Shown here: positions 16,898 to 25,135 of the stretch, one piece after another
How the letters are laid out: the number at the start of each line of letters is the position of its first letter
Numbering within the stretch: position 1 is the stretch's first letter
Assembly (NCBI GenBank): GCA_036478815.1
Contig: JAZGEP010000218.1
Span: forward strand, 1 to 27,377
Source of the DNA: DRLZ01 sp036478815
Lineage (GTDB): Bacteria > Pseudomonadota > Gammaproteobacteria > Methylococcales > DRLZ01
Length of the DNA: 27,377 bases
Direction: 5' to 3'
Notes under the pieces: generated by a model
Database searches by the model: none
The model's input: only the letters and a program-made list of their open reading frames with translations
Told to the model about the DNA's origin: nothing
Made by a program: the position numbers and the translations under genes

Positions 16898-17866
16898 GCT
16901 AGCAAGCCATCGACGCTGTTCATCCAAATAAGCCTGGTTGATTTGCTGGCCTTTATCATCGAGTATCTCACCACCCAGTTCTGTATACAGTGTATCTGCG
17001 CATACAATCATCTTTTCGTAGACTTCAGCTGGATTTGATAACGTCATGGGTTGCATAAATAAAATAATACCCTCTACTTCCAAATAGTCCATCTGCTCTG
17101 GAAATGTGCCAGGTTCACGCATATTAGAAACACTAAATAATTCCTGATTCAATTTGTAATCTGTATAGTGGTATAGATCCATTGATCCATATTTCAAACC
17201 CGCTTTTTCAAATGCCTGGCCGATGTCTTTTCCTTGGTATGGAACTTCGCCAGTATTAACAAGATATAACATTAAAATTGATGGACGCGCAGGCCCATCT
17301 GTATCTTTAGTGATTTCTAGATTGTAGTCAGGATCACCTAGTGGTTTAAGCAATGCAGCATTAATCTCCAACTCTGAATCAATACTTTCATCCCACTCCA
17401 TAGACAGTGGTGAAAAAAGATCATCATCTGAATGTCGGTCAGAAAATCGAATGCCTTCACCACCAATCTCATTAGTATCATTCAATGCAGAAACTGCTTT
17501 ATCCTCTGAAACATCAATCGGATTAGTGACAAAAGACTCTGGATCAGTTTTCTGATTTGTTTGTGATTGTTGAACTAGCTCTGAGATTGAGGAATATTGA
17601 CCAATTTTTTTCCGAAACGATTTTTCCTGCTCTTGATCATTTTCCAGGTTTTCAGATAATTGCTGATCGTCGGATCCATCACTATCGTTGCTCACAACCC
17701 GAACATATTCTTCTGAATCAGGGTATTCAGAAGAATCCTCACTCTCTGCATACCAAGGCTTTTGACGCTCTGTCTTTAGACGTCTGCTTGAATCAAAATA
17801 ATAAATACCCGCCATTACCAGCAACCCGATAATCAATATAATCAGGCGAAAAATATCTCTATCCAT
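16895..17866 (-). CDS. zipA: Cell division protein ZipA
   Basis: A 323-residue divisome protein that tethers FtsZ rings to the inner membrane. The design is classic: a short N-terminal transmembrane segment (about 6-24, LIILIIGLLVMAGIYYF), a basic stretch, a long acidic and polar low-complexity linker (about 35-180), and a C-terminal FtsZ-binding domain (about 190-320) with SILMLYLVNTGEVPYQGKDI and MREPGTF. Its ATG follows the smc stop with no gap (TAA then ATG), so it is co-transcribed and probably coupled to smc. The stop codon overlaps the end of a palindromic repeat element, so the extreme C-terminus (RRWLAS) may have been set by that insertion. Confidence 0.92.
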   Translation of the reverse strand: MDRDIFRLIILIIGLLVMAGIYYFDSSRRLKTERQKPWYAESEDSSEYPDSEEYVRVVSNDSDGSDDQQLSENLENDQEQEKSFRKKIGQYSSISELVQQSQTNQKTDPESFVTNPIDVSEDKAVSALNDTNEIGGEGIRFSDRHSDDDLFSPLSMEWDESIDSELEINAALLKPLGDPDYNLEITKDTDGPARPSILMLYLVNTGEVPYQGKDIGQAFEKAGLKYGSMDLYHYTDYKLNQELFSVSNMREPGTFPEQMDYLEVEGIILFMQPMTLSNPAEVYEKMIVCADTLYTELGGEILDDKGQQINQAYLDEQRRWLAS

Positions 17867-20800
17867 TTAACTCACCGCCATTTCAACTGCTTCATCAATA
17901 TCAACTGCCACCACACGTGACACACCAGCTTCTTTCATAGTAACACCAATCATTTGCTGACATATCTCCATAGTCGCCTTATTATGTGAGATGGTAATAA
18001 ACTGTACTGCTTTTGACATTTCTTGCAACATTGCACCAAAACGGCCCACATTTGCATCATCCAGCGGAGCATCAACCTCATCCAGAAGACAAAAAGGGGC
18101 AGGATTAAGTTCAAAAATAGAAAATACCAAAGCAACAGCAGTCAACGCTTTTTCGCCGCCTGAAAGTAAATGAATTGATGCATTTCGTTTACCTGGGGGT
18201 TGCGCCATTATTTTTACGCCCGCTGTTAGCAAATCATTATCACTCAAATCAAGTTGCGCTTTACCACCACCAAATAGCCGTGGAAACTTATCTTGCAACC
18301 CCTGGTTAATATTATCAAATGTTTCTCTAAAACGCGCCTTACTTTCATTATCAATTTTGCTGATAGCTTGATCCAAACTATCGAGTGATTCTTGCAAATC
18401 ATCATACTGTTGATTCAAAAAGTCCAGTCGTTCTGATTGGGCCTCCACCTCTTCAATTGCAGCAAGATTAACTGTACCCAGCCTTGTGATACGGGTTTTT
18501 ATCTGCTCAGATGTTGCTTCCCAAGCAACGATTGTTGCATCATCTGGTAAAGATAGGAGAATAGATTGCGCTGTTTCATCGAGTTCTGCAAGCTGTTCAA
18601 CGACAGTTTGTCGACGTACCTGACACGCTTGTTGATTAATCCGTGATTGCTCTAGCTGCTCTCTGGATTGTGTCGCTTTTAATTCCAAACGACTGCGTTG
18701 AGTCGCTAAATCAACAACTTGCTGCTCCAGAATCTCTTGTTCGCTACGTTGTGTATTTAGAGCATGTTCATAGGTATCTTGCAGCTGTTTGTATTCGTCC
18801 AATTGCAAATTCATGGTTTGCAGTGGCTCAACCCCATCTTGCAGTGATTGTTTCAGCTCACCAATACGTAACAATGCCTGATCTTGGATGCGCTGACTAC
18901 GGATCATTTGTGAACGCGCAAGCTGTTCTGTGGAATTCAACATTTGCAATTGAGACTGGAGTTGACGTACAGCTTCCTGGGTATTCTGATAGGTACTTGT
19001 AGTCTGTTGTGCACACAGCTCAATTTCATCGCGTGATGCTTCAAGCGCAGAATGTTGCTTGCGTTCAATTTTCAATTGTTGATTCAGCACTTCAATATCG
19101 GCAATGTGTTCGCGCTTTGATCGAACAATTGTGTCTAGCTGCTGATCAATATCCGACAGCTCAGCATCAAGTTGTTGTAACCGTTCATTAATCTGCTCCT
19201 GGCGTGCCTGCTTGCTTGCCAGCATTGTTGTTTTATCCAATAACAATGCACTATTATCTTTGTCTTGAGTTCGTAGAGTGGCAATCTCCAGCTCCGTCGT
19301 AGTTTGTTGCTGTTTAATCTGTTCGATATTTTGTTCAGCAGATTCAATAACGGCACCAAGTTCCAGTAAATTATTACGCAATGTTTTCAGTTGCTTCTCA
19401 CGGGTCAACACGCCTGAAGAACGAGCGCCAGAACCAGATTGAACCAGCCACCCCTGTCCAAACCAAGCGCCATCAGCTGTTATCAATGACTGATCGTCAG
19501 ACATGCCAGCAAGTGCTGCTTGTGCTTGTTGGGAATCTGATGCGCAATAGATGTGACTCAACAAACCATCGACTGCCCAGTCTGTACTGACTTTACTACT
19601 TAATGACAACATGCCAGACAGCGATTCTGGTGGTGCCATCTTTGCTTCAGTGCGAAGCTCAATCAGTGTCAAGGATTCAGACAACGATGTTGGCAACAAT
19701 TCCTGTAAATCCTGGCAGCTCGATACACAAACAGCCTCCACACGATTCCCCAATACAGTCTCAACAGCAGTTTCCCAGCCATTGTCAACTTCGATTTGGG
19801 TTGCCAGTCGTGGAGCATGATCAAGTTTCTGTTGGTCAAGCCAGTTTTGTACGGCTTGATTATCTTCACCTGTTGCATTTTTCTGTAAAGTCTCCAGCGA
19901 ACTAATCTTGCCCTGGGTGGTTTGAAATTGTTGCTGATGTTGATGCAACTCTGCTTGGTGATTTGAGAGTTGCTGACGTTGTTGTTGCATGATTTCTGTC
20001 AAACTTAGCAACGTTTGTTGCAATGTCTGCTGTTCTTCTTCTAACTGAGTGCGTTCTTCAGTCAACACTTCAATCTGTTCGCTTAAATCATTGTCAGTGG
20101 CTTGCTGTTGCTCCGTACACAAGCGATCACGACGTACAGATAAGTGCTGCAGGTTAACTTCTGCTTGTTGAATCTGGTGTTCACAGATTGTATGTCTAGA
20201 CTGTTTATCAGCAAGCTGATGGCGAACTGTTTCCCACTCAGTATTCCACTGGTTACGTGCTTGTAGCGCCTCCTCATACAATATTTTCAGCTCTTCACAA
20301 AGCTGTAATTTTTCCTCCAGTCCGGATTGAAAGTCAGTCCGATCATCATAAATTTGTTGTAATTGCGACTCATCTGTCTCAGATTCAAGTGTTGATTGCT
20401 GTTTTGACTGTTCCAATTGATCTAATTCACGCTGCATGTTTCCTGAAGCTGTTTGACTATGTGCAATGGTTTGCTGAGTTTGTGTCACTTGCGAGTTGGC
20501 CTGATAATAAGCGGCTTGTGCGTCGTTTAAGATTTGCTGAGCACCCTTATAATCACTCCGCGCAGTTTCAATCGCTTTATCAAGCTCATGCATGTCACGC
20601 ATCCGAGCATTAACCGTTTCGACAGATGTATCAATTGCTTGCTCGAAACCCTGATACTCTACATCATAATCTTTCCAACGCATTGCCAATAACTGCTGGC
20701 GTAACAAGCGTTCTTCCTCACGCAATGCCTTGAACTGAGATGCTTTCTCGGCTTGGCGACGTAAATGCCCAACCTGTTTTTCAACCTCATCACGCAAATC

Positions 20801-21385
20801 TATCAAGCGTTCCAGATTTTCACGCGTATGACGCATACGAATTTCGGTCTCGTGACGACGCTCCTTATATTTCGAGATCCCAGCAGCTTCTTCGATAAAC
20901 ACGCGCATTTCCTCTGGCTTTGCTTCAATCAGCCTGGAAATGGTGCCCTGTTCAATCACCGCATAGCTTCTTGGTCCTAATCCTGTTCCCAGAAAAATAT
21001 CAACAATATCTTTACGTCGACAACGCGTACCATTGAGAAAATACAGCGATTGGCCATCACGGCTTAGCTGGCGTTTGATTGCCAGTGTTGTGTATTTGGC
21101 ATATTCACCACCGACTGCGGCATCACTATTATCAAATACCAGCTCCACAAACGCCATTGCCACTGGTTTGCGACCACCAGAACCATTAAAAATGACATCC
21201 GTCATCAAGCCGCCACGTAAATGCTTGGCTGAACTTTCACCCATTACCCAGCGGATGGCATCAATAATGTTAGACTTGCCACAACCATTCGGCCCGACAA
21301 TACCAATTAAGTTACCGGGCAAAGCAATTGTGGTTGGGTCGACAAAGGATTTGAACCCGGACAAACGGATTTTTTCCAGGCGCAT
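17867..21385 (-). CDS. smc: Chromosome partition protein SMC
   Basis: A 1172-residue ATPase of the SMC-ScpAB condensin, which organises and segregates the chromosome. Walker A is GPNGCGKSN (31-39). Long glutamine- and glutamate-rich coiled coils flank a hinge (about 510-650, with ETVLGNRVEAVCV). The C-terminal head has the ABC signature LSGGEKAL (from 1074) and Walker B FCLLDEVDAPLDD (from 1095). Length and architecture are fully typical. Its presence rather than mukBEF argues against an enteric host. The ATG at 21385 has only a weak ribosome site. It heads the smc-zipA unit. A good -10 (TATAAT) lies 71 bases upstream. Confidence 0.97.
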   Translation of the reverse strand: MRLEKIRLSGFKSFVDPTTIALPGNLIGIVGPNGCGKSNIIDAIRWVMGESSAKHLRGGLMTDVIFNGSGGRKPVAMAFVELVFDNSDAAVGGEYAKYTTLAIKRQLSRDGQSLYFLNGTRCRRKDIVDIFLGTGLGPRSYAVIEQGTISRLIEAKPEEMRVFIEEAAGISKYKERRHETEIRMRHTRENLERLIDLRDEVEKQVGHLRRQAEKASQFKALREEERLLRQQLLAMRWKDYDVEYQGFEQAIDTSVETVNARMRDMHELDKAIETARSDYKGAQQILNDAQAAYYQANSQVTQTQQTIAHSQTASGNMQRELDQLEQSKQQSTLESETDESQLQQIYDDRTDFQSGLEEKLQLCEELKILYEEALQARNQWNTEWETVRHQLADKQSRHTICEHQIQQAEVNLQHLSVRRDRLCTEQQQATDNDLSEQIEVLTEERTQLEEEQQTLQQTLLSLTEIMQQQRQQLSNHQAELHQHQQQFQTTQGKISSLETLQKNATGEDNQAVQNWLDQQKLDHAPRLATQIEVDNGWETAVETVLGNRVEAVCVSSCQDLQELLPTSLSESLTLIELRTEAKMAPPESLSGMLSLSSKVSTDWAVDGLLSHIYCASDSQQAQAALAGMSDDQSLITADGAWFGQGWLVQSGSGARSSGVLTREKQLKTLRNNLLELGAVIESAEQNIEQIKQQQTTTELEIATLRTQDKDNSALLLDKTTMLASKQARQEQINERLQQLDAELSDIDQQLDTIVRSKREHIADIEVLNQQLKIERKQHSALEASRDEIELCAQQTTSTYQNTQEAVRQLQSQLQMLNSTEQLARSQMIRSQRIQDQALLRIGELKQSLQDGVEPLQTMNLQLDEYKQLQDTYEHALNTQRSEQEILEQQVVDLATQRSRLELKATQSREQLEQSRINQQACQVRRQTVVEQLAELDETAQSILLSLPDDATIVAWEATSEQIKTRITRLGTVNLAAIEEVEAQSERLDFLNQQYDDLQESLDSLDQAISKIDNESKARFRETFDNINQGLQDKFPRLFGGGKAQLDLSDNDLLTAGVKIMAQPPGKRNASIHLLSGGEKALTAVALVFSIFELNPAPFCLLDEVDAPLDDANVGRFGAMLQEMSKAVQFITISHNKATMEICQQMIGVTMKEAGVSRVVAVDIDEAVEMAVS

Positions 21386-21455
21386 GGCTTAACGATTACT
21401 CATTCAGCTGATGTCAATAATAGAAGTAAGAAAAGTGGGCGTATTATTCGAATGT

Positions 21456-21461
21456 ATTATA
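21456..21461 (-). promoter_or_regulatory. Possible -10 element of the smc-zipA promoter
   Basis: On the minus strand TATAAT occupies 21461-21456, 71-76 bases before the smc ATG. The -35 region 17 bases away (TCGTTT) matches poorly, so the call rests mainly on the -10. Confidence 0.35.
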
Positions 21462-21582
21462 GGGTATTCAATCGTAGAAAACGAATCGCCTATGAGAACC
21501 TGCGAGCTTTATTATTCAACGAGAACCCCAACCAACATTGAATGTAGTAATAGACACCTGTAGACTGCAACAGTATGAATTC

Positions 21583-21740
21583 AGGTAACTTGCAATGAAT
21601 AACGTACCCATATCGCACAGACCCATTCGTTGTCTAAATAATTGTTGTCTTTAAGACACAGTTTAAAGCCCCATAGCAAGCAAGCTATGAGCTCGAAGCT
21701 GTAACACAGAAGACAGACAAAAGTACAAGCAAGATGGGTT
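21583..21740 (+). repeat. Palindromic repeat element, C-type left end, right end missing
   Basis: It begins AGGTAACTTGCAATGAATAA with CGTACCCAT, like the C-type element at 11020. Its interior holds CAGAAGACAGACAAAAGTACAAG from the shared block, reaching the inner-arm GATGGGT. The expected right end (inverse of the left) is absent, and a B-type element starts at exactly that place. It looks truncated by the neighbour or recombined with it. Confidence 0.65.
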
Positions 21741-21899
21741 AAGGAACGTGCATGGAATCACTTGAACAATTATGGCGCAGGATTTTTGTTTCTGACGAAA
21801 CGATCTCAAGAGGCGCATAGTTATTCTACGCAACGATTGAGATCGTTTTGTCAGGAGCAAAAAGACAAGTCAGAATGTTCAGGTTATTTCATGCACGTT
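21741..21899 (+). repeat. Palindromic repeat element, B-type ends, long central hairpin, copy 2
   Basis: Ends are AAGGAACGTGCATGGAATCA and TATTTCATGCACGT. The central hairpin pairs GACGAAACGATCTCAA with TTGAGATCGTTTTGTC, keeping all but one position paired although it differs from the copy at 11271-11436. It lies about 160 bases upstream of queF. Confidence 0.85.
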
Positions 21900-22061
21900 A
21901 GTTATTTGTTACCCGTTACCTCATTAAATAACGGTCACTGCAGCATTAATATGCGCAGAACAACATCAACGCAATTTTTGGACACCTCCTTATACAGATG
22001 TTTTTGATCAACATCAAACAACAATTATTCCCCGACTTTACAGACCACTAAAAACAGCAAA

Positions 22062-22451
22062 ATGAATACAGACAAGCCCACCATTCTGGAAACATTTGTC
22101 AATCCTCATCAACAAAATGATTATACGATTAGCATTGACATCCCAGAATTCACCTGCCTTTGCCCAAAAACCAGCCAGCCTGACTTTGCTACCCTAATAC
22201 TTGAATATGTTCCAGATAAACATTGTGTCGAACTAAAATCACTAAAACTCTATATCGCATCATTTCGCAATCAAGGCGCATTTCATGAAGACATCACCAA
22301 TCTAATCCTCGATGACTTGGCTAGCCTGTGTAAACCGCGTTTCATGAGACTAACAGCACGCTTTAATGTCCGCGGAGGTATATACACAACTGTCATTGTT
22401 GACCGTAAACAAGATGGATGGAAAGCAGAAACCCCAGTTATCCTTCAATAA
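22062..22451 (+). CDS. queF: NADPH-dependent 7-cyano-7-deazaguanine (preQ0) reductase, short type
   Basis: A 129-residue unimodular QueF that reduces the nitrile of preQ0 to preQ1 in queuosine tRNA modification. The catalytic pair is in FTCLCPKTSQPDFA: Cys34 forms the thioimide and Asp41 donates protons, at the seven-residue spacing of the Bacillus enzyme (Cys55, Asp62). The NADPH/QueF motif ELKSLKLY is at 57-64. HEDITN with Glu76 matches the substrate-binding Glu region. This is the short form, not the 280-residue bimodular form of Escherichia coli. The ATG lacks a strong Shine-Dalgarno. It stands alone between repeat-filled gaps; no queuosine partner is adjacent. Confidence 0.95.
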   Translation: MNTDKPTILETFVNPHQQNDYTISIDIPEFTCLCPKTSQPDFATLILEYVPDKHCVELKSLKLYIASFRNQGAFHEDITNLILDDLASLCKPRFMRLTARFNVRGGIYTTVIVDRKQDGWKAETPVILQ

Positions 22452-22500
22452 ATGCATACTGGTCATCACGACATGATTTTTCAAATAATATTCGTCACTA

Positions 22501-22666
22501 CTAGTAGTCTTTCAATGTGATCTTGACGGGTATAGAGAGTAGAGAAGTGGTTAGCTGCTAGGCGCACGAGAGCAGGACTAGCAGGCTAATCTAAACGAGT
22601 GCAACAACGCAGATGACCATTGATCGGCTTTCTATACACAGCAATATCACATTGAAAGACCACTAG
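22501..22666. repeat. Palindromic element with arms unlike the A, B and C types
   Basis: Arms CTAGTAGTCTTTCAATGTGA (22501-22520) and TCACATTGAAAGACCACTAG (22647-22666) are inverse with one mismatch. GGGTATAGAGAG and CTTTCTATACAC add inner pairing. The length of about 166 bp matches the other elements although the arm sequence is unrelated. Confidence 0.8.
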
Positions 22667-22667
22667 A

Positions 22668-22825
22668 AGGCTGTCAGAGAATAGAAGCCGTAGCGAGGGA
22701 AAGCGAATTTAAGTCCATTTTTTCGATTAAAATGAGACGAATACTTGCTGTATTGAACGAATTTAATCGAAAAAATAGGCCAACATCCGCTTTTCCGCAG
22801 TAGGCTTTCTATTCTCTGACAGCCT
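22668..22825. repeat. Palindromic element abutting the previous one
   Basis: Perfect 19-base outer arms AGGCTGTCAGAGAATAGAA (22668-22686) and TTCTATTCTCTGACAGCCT (22807-22825). Inside, TTTTTTCGATTAAA pairs with TTTAATCGAAAAAA. At about 158 bp it has the usual size with yet another arm sequence. Confidence 0.85.
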
Positions 22826-22965
22826 CCTAGCTACTTTGCCCCTGCTTGCACGTCTTGAATATGAATAAAATGCTGAGCCAGTTGCATCTATTGTTTCATT
22901 TTCGTCAGCATTAGAGTCAGTCACTATTATTATCACACCTGCATTACATGACTAAATTTATGACA
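22826..22965. other. Non-coding stretch before the operon promoter
   Basis: Between the last palindromic element and the promoter no ORF of note or repeat was recognised. Confidence 0.4.
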
Positions 22966-22994
22966 TTAACAATCATCTCAATCTTTACTATAAT
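22966..22994 (+). promoter_or_regulatory. Sigma70-type promoter of the arabinose-lipid operon
   Basis: TTAACA (22966-22971), exactly 17 bases, TATAAT (22989-22994). This is 11 of 12 consensus positions, facing the UbiA-family gene 280 bases downstream, with no other gene between. Confidence 0.55.
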
Positions 22995-23038
22995 TGATGT
23001 GGCTAGCCCATATTACTAACCAGTGGGTGAGATGATTG
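22970..23038 (+). promoter_or_regulatory. Inverted repeat overlapping the operon promoter
   Basis: CAATCATCTCA (22970-22980) lies mainly in the promoter spacer, and its perfect inverse TGAGATGATTG is at 23028-23038, downstream of the likely start site. Such spacing would suit a repressor bridging two half-sites; a remnant of another palindromic element is the alternative. Confidence 0.35.
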
Positions 23039-23085
23039 CGTTGCTATTTGGATTCACAAGGATTTTACAAAGGAGTGAAATAACA

Positions 23086-23133
23086 GTGCGAATTTCTGAC
23101 CGACAAAAATATCCTGAATATTCAAATAGATAG
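23086..23133 (+). CDS. Possible 15-codon leader peptide
   Basis: GTG start, with AAAGGAG upstream at 10 bases, reading VRISDRQKYPEYSNR then TAG. It lies in the long leader between the promoter and the UbiA-family gene. No run of a single amino acid suggests classical attenuation, and it may be chance; only the ribosome site favours it. Confidence 0.2.
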   Translation: MRISDRQKYPEYSNR

Positions 23134-23273
23134 AAACGGGGCATCAGTCTGGCGAGCGATGTGGGCGAGCATGATTCGCGCCACGTAACAAACGTCCATC
23201 TAATAATCAGTTAATATTACAATCTTTTACATTTACAATCCTGTAACAATATTTTTAATCCAGAGGTCAGCAA

Positions 23274-24158
23274 GTGTTATTGACGATAAAAGAAATCATA
23301 CGGTTAATGCGTGTTCGCCAGTACATCAAAAACGCTTTTGTTCTGATAGGTATTGTCTTTGCCCGCCAGTGGGATCCTGATACCTTATTCTCTGCAGGAT
23401 TGGCATTTTTATCTTTTTGTGCAATCTCCAGCGCTGTCTATACACTGAATGATTTACTCGATGTTGAAGCAGACCGCCAACATCCAGTTAAAAAATTTCG
23501 TCCCATCGCCAGCGGTGCAATTACAACCAAGACTGCATTAATTTTGGCTGTGGTACTTGTTGTCTGCTCAATCTCCATCGCTTCATTAGTCAACCCGCTG
23601 GTCGTATTTTTTGTAAGTACTTATGCATGCCTTAACATTGCCTATTCATGGCGTCTAAAACATATTCCTATACTCGATGTTTTTGTGATTTCAACTGGCT
23701 TTATGTTGAGACTGCTTACCGGAACCGCAGGATTAGACATTACACCTTCTTCCTGGTTACTACTTTGTAGCCTAATGCTGACTCTGTTTCTCGGTTTTAC
23801 CAAACGTCGCGCAGAATTGCTAACGCTGGAAAACCTGGATCAAGATAATCTTACTCAAACTCGACGCGTACTCGATCAATACACCTCAGATGCCATTGAG
23901 CAGTTTATTGCTATTAGCGCAGCTTGTACAATACTCTCATACAGCTTGTACACAGTTAGCTCGGAAACCATTGAGAAACATGGAAGCTCGTACTTAATCT
24001 ATACTGTACCCTTTGTCATTTATGGTATTTATCGCTACATTTTAATGCTTCATATGAAAGAAAAAGGCCATGATGCCGCACATGACCTCTATACAGACCC
24101 TCACTTGATTGTCACAGTAATCGCTTGGCTTACAGCCACATTGGCGATTCTGGCATGA
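23274..24158 (+). CDS. UbiA-family decaprenyl-phosphate phosphoribosyltransferase (DPPR synthase)
   Basis: A 294-residue integral membrane enzyme that moves 5-phosphoribose from PRPP to a polyprenyl phosphate, the first step toward lipid-linked D-arabinofuranose. The diagnostic motif ND-x2-D-x-E-x-D-x2-HPxKxFRP is present (Asn59, Asp60, Asp63, Glu65, Asp67, His70, Lys74); it matches mycobacterial Rv3806c and rhizobial NoeC more than ubiquinone or heme UbiA enzymes. About eight or nine hydrophobic helices are seen. The start is GTG at 23274 after AGAGGT. The stop overlaps the next start as ATGA. Polyprenyl chain length in this host is not known, so decaprenyl is by analogy. Confidence 0.9.
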   Translation: MLLTIKEIIRLMRVRQYIKNAFVLIGIVFARQWDPDTLFSAGLAFLSFCAISSAVYTLNDLLDVEADRQHPVKKFRPIASGAITTKTALILAVVLVVCSISIASLVNPLVVFFVSTYACLNIAYSWRLKHIPILDVFVISTGFMLRLLTGTAGLDITPSSWLLLCSLMLTLFLGFTKRRAELLTLENLDQDNLTQTRRVLDQYTSDAIEQFIAISAACTILSYSLYTVSSETIEKHGSSYLIYTVPFVIYGIYRYILMLHMKEKGHDAAHDLYTDPHLIVTVIAWLTATLAILA

Positions 24159-25135
24159 AGACAGACAACGATTATTTGGACAGCTGGCAATTTCGCGGAG
24201 TCATCACTTCAATCATTATTGCAGCCATTGCTTACCTTTCCTTTTCAATATGGGCGGGTTGGGAAGATGTTGTTTCAGCGTTCGAAATGGTTGGAATCCA
24301 TGGTTTTTTAATCATTTTAGGCCTGTCTTTGGTTAATTACACTTTGCGTTTTGGACGCTGGCAGATCTATTTAGCGGCTTTAAAACATCGTATCGCATTA
24401 AAACCCAGTTCGATTATCTATTTTGCAGGCTTCGCTCTGACAACAACACCTGGCAAAGCTGGTGAGCTATTGCGCGGTGTATTCCTTCAAAAACGTGGTG
24501 TCCCGTACACAGCCAGTACGGCTGCTTTTCTTAGCGAACGTCTTTCTGATCTATTTGCTATCACTCTCCTGGCTTCATTAGGTGCCAACCTACACAAGTA
24601 TGGACAATTTTTTATTATTGGTGCCGTTGCAGTTGGTATCTGTTTATCACTATTGGTTTTCTCAAACTTTCTGACTCTGTTGCGAGCAAAATTTGCAACC
24701 AAGAAAAATCGATTGGCAAAATTTATCAGTCATTTTTTAACATTACTGAGTCAAGCGCGGCGCTGCCATACACCAGTAGTCTTATTCTTTGCTTCCATAC
24801 TCAGTCTATTAGCTTGGGCAGCAGAAGCTTATGCTTTTTATCTAGTACTGCAGTGGATGGGCTATAATTCAACAATCGAGTTTGCCTTTTCAGTATACGC
24901 ATTATCCATGTTAGCCGGAGCACTAAGCTTTCTGCCAGGCGGGCTTGGTGGCACAGAAGTAGTGATGGCTGGCTTGCTGATATGGGCTGGCATAGCTGAA
25001 ACTCAAGCCATTGCTGCAACAGTGATTATTCGTCTCGCCACACTGTGGTTTGCAGTTGCGCTGGGAGTAGCCATACTGACTTTCAGCCAACATACATTGC
25101 GTGACAAAACTAGTCGTCAAGACTTACATAAATGA
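24155..25135 (+). CDS. Flippase-like integral membrane protein (PF03706, lysylphosphatidylglycerol synthase TM family)
   Basis: A membrane protein of 326 residues from the ATG at 24155, which overlaps the preceding stop as ATGA; an upstream in-frame ATG at 24125 lies inside the previous gene and is less likely. About eight hydrophobic segments run from FRGVITSIIIAAIAYLSF to the C-terminal region. Family marks include LRFGRWQIYL, TTPGKAGELLRGVFL, ERLSDLFAI and SFLPGGLGGTEVVMAGLL, typical of the UPF0104/AglD-like family. Some members are flippases or glycolipid transporters. Locked by ATGA overlaps between DPPR synthase and DprE1, it is a candidate for moving the polyprenyl-phospho-arabinose across the inner membrane; that role is inference. 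Confidence 0.85.
   Translation: MKTDNDYLDSWQFRGVITSIIIAAIAYLSFSIWAGWEDVVSAFEMVGIHGFLIILGLSLVNYTLRFGRWQIYLAALKHRIALKPSSIIYFAGFALTTTPGKAGELLRGVFLQKRGVPYTASTAAFLSERLSDLFAITLLASLGANLHKYGQFFIIGAVAVGICLSLLVFSNFLTLLRAKFATKKNRLAKFISHFLTLLSQARRCHTPVVLFFASILSLLAWAAEAYAFYLVLQWMGYNSTIEFAFSVYALSMLAGALSFLPGGLGGTEVVMAGLLIWAGIAETQAIAATVIIRLATLWFAVALGVAILTFSQHTLRDKTSRQDLHK

Noticed and set aside
18643..20613. Plus-strand frames opposite smc
   Set aside because: They are shadows of the coiled-coil coding sequence.
24125..24154. Upstream ATG for the PF03706 protein
   Set aside because: It lies inside the DPPR synthase gene, while the ATG at 24155 makes the ATGA overlap also used at the next junction.
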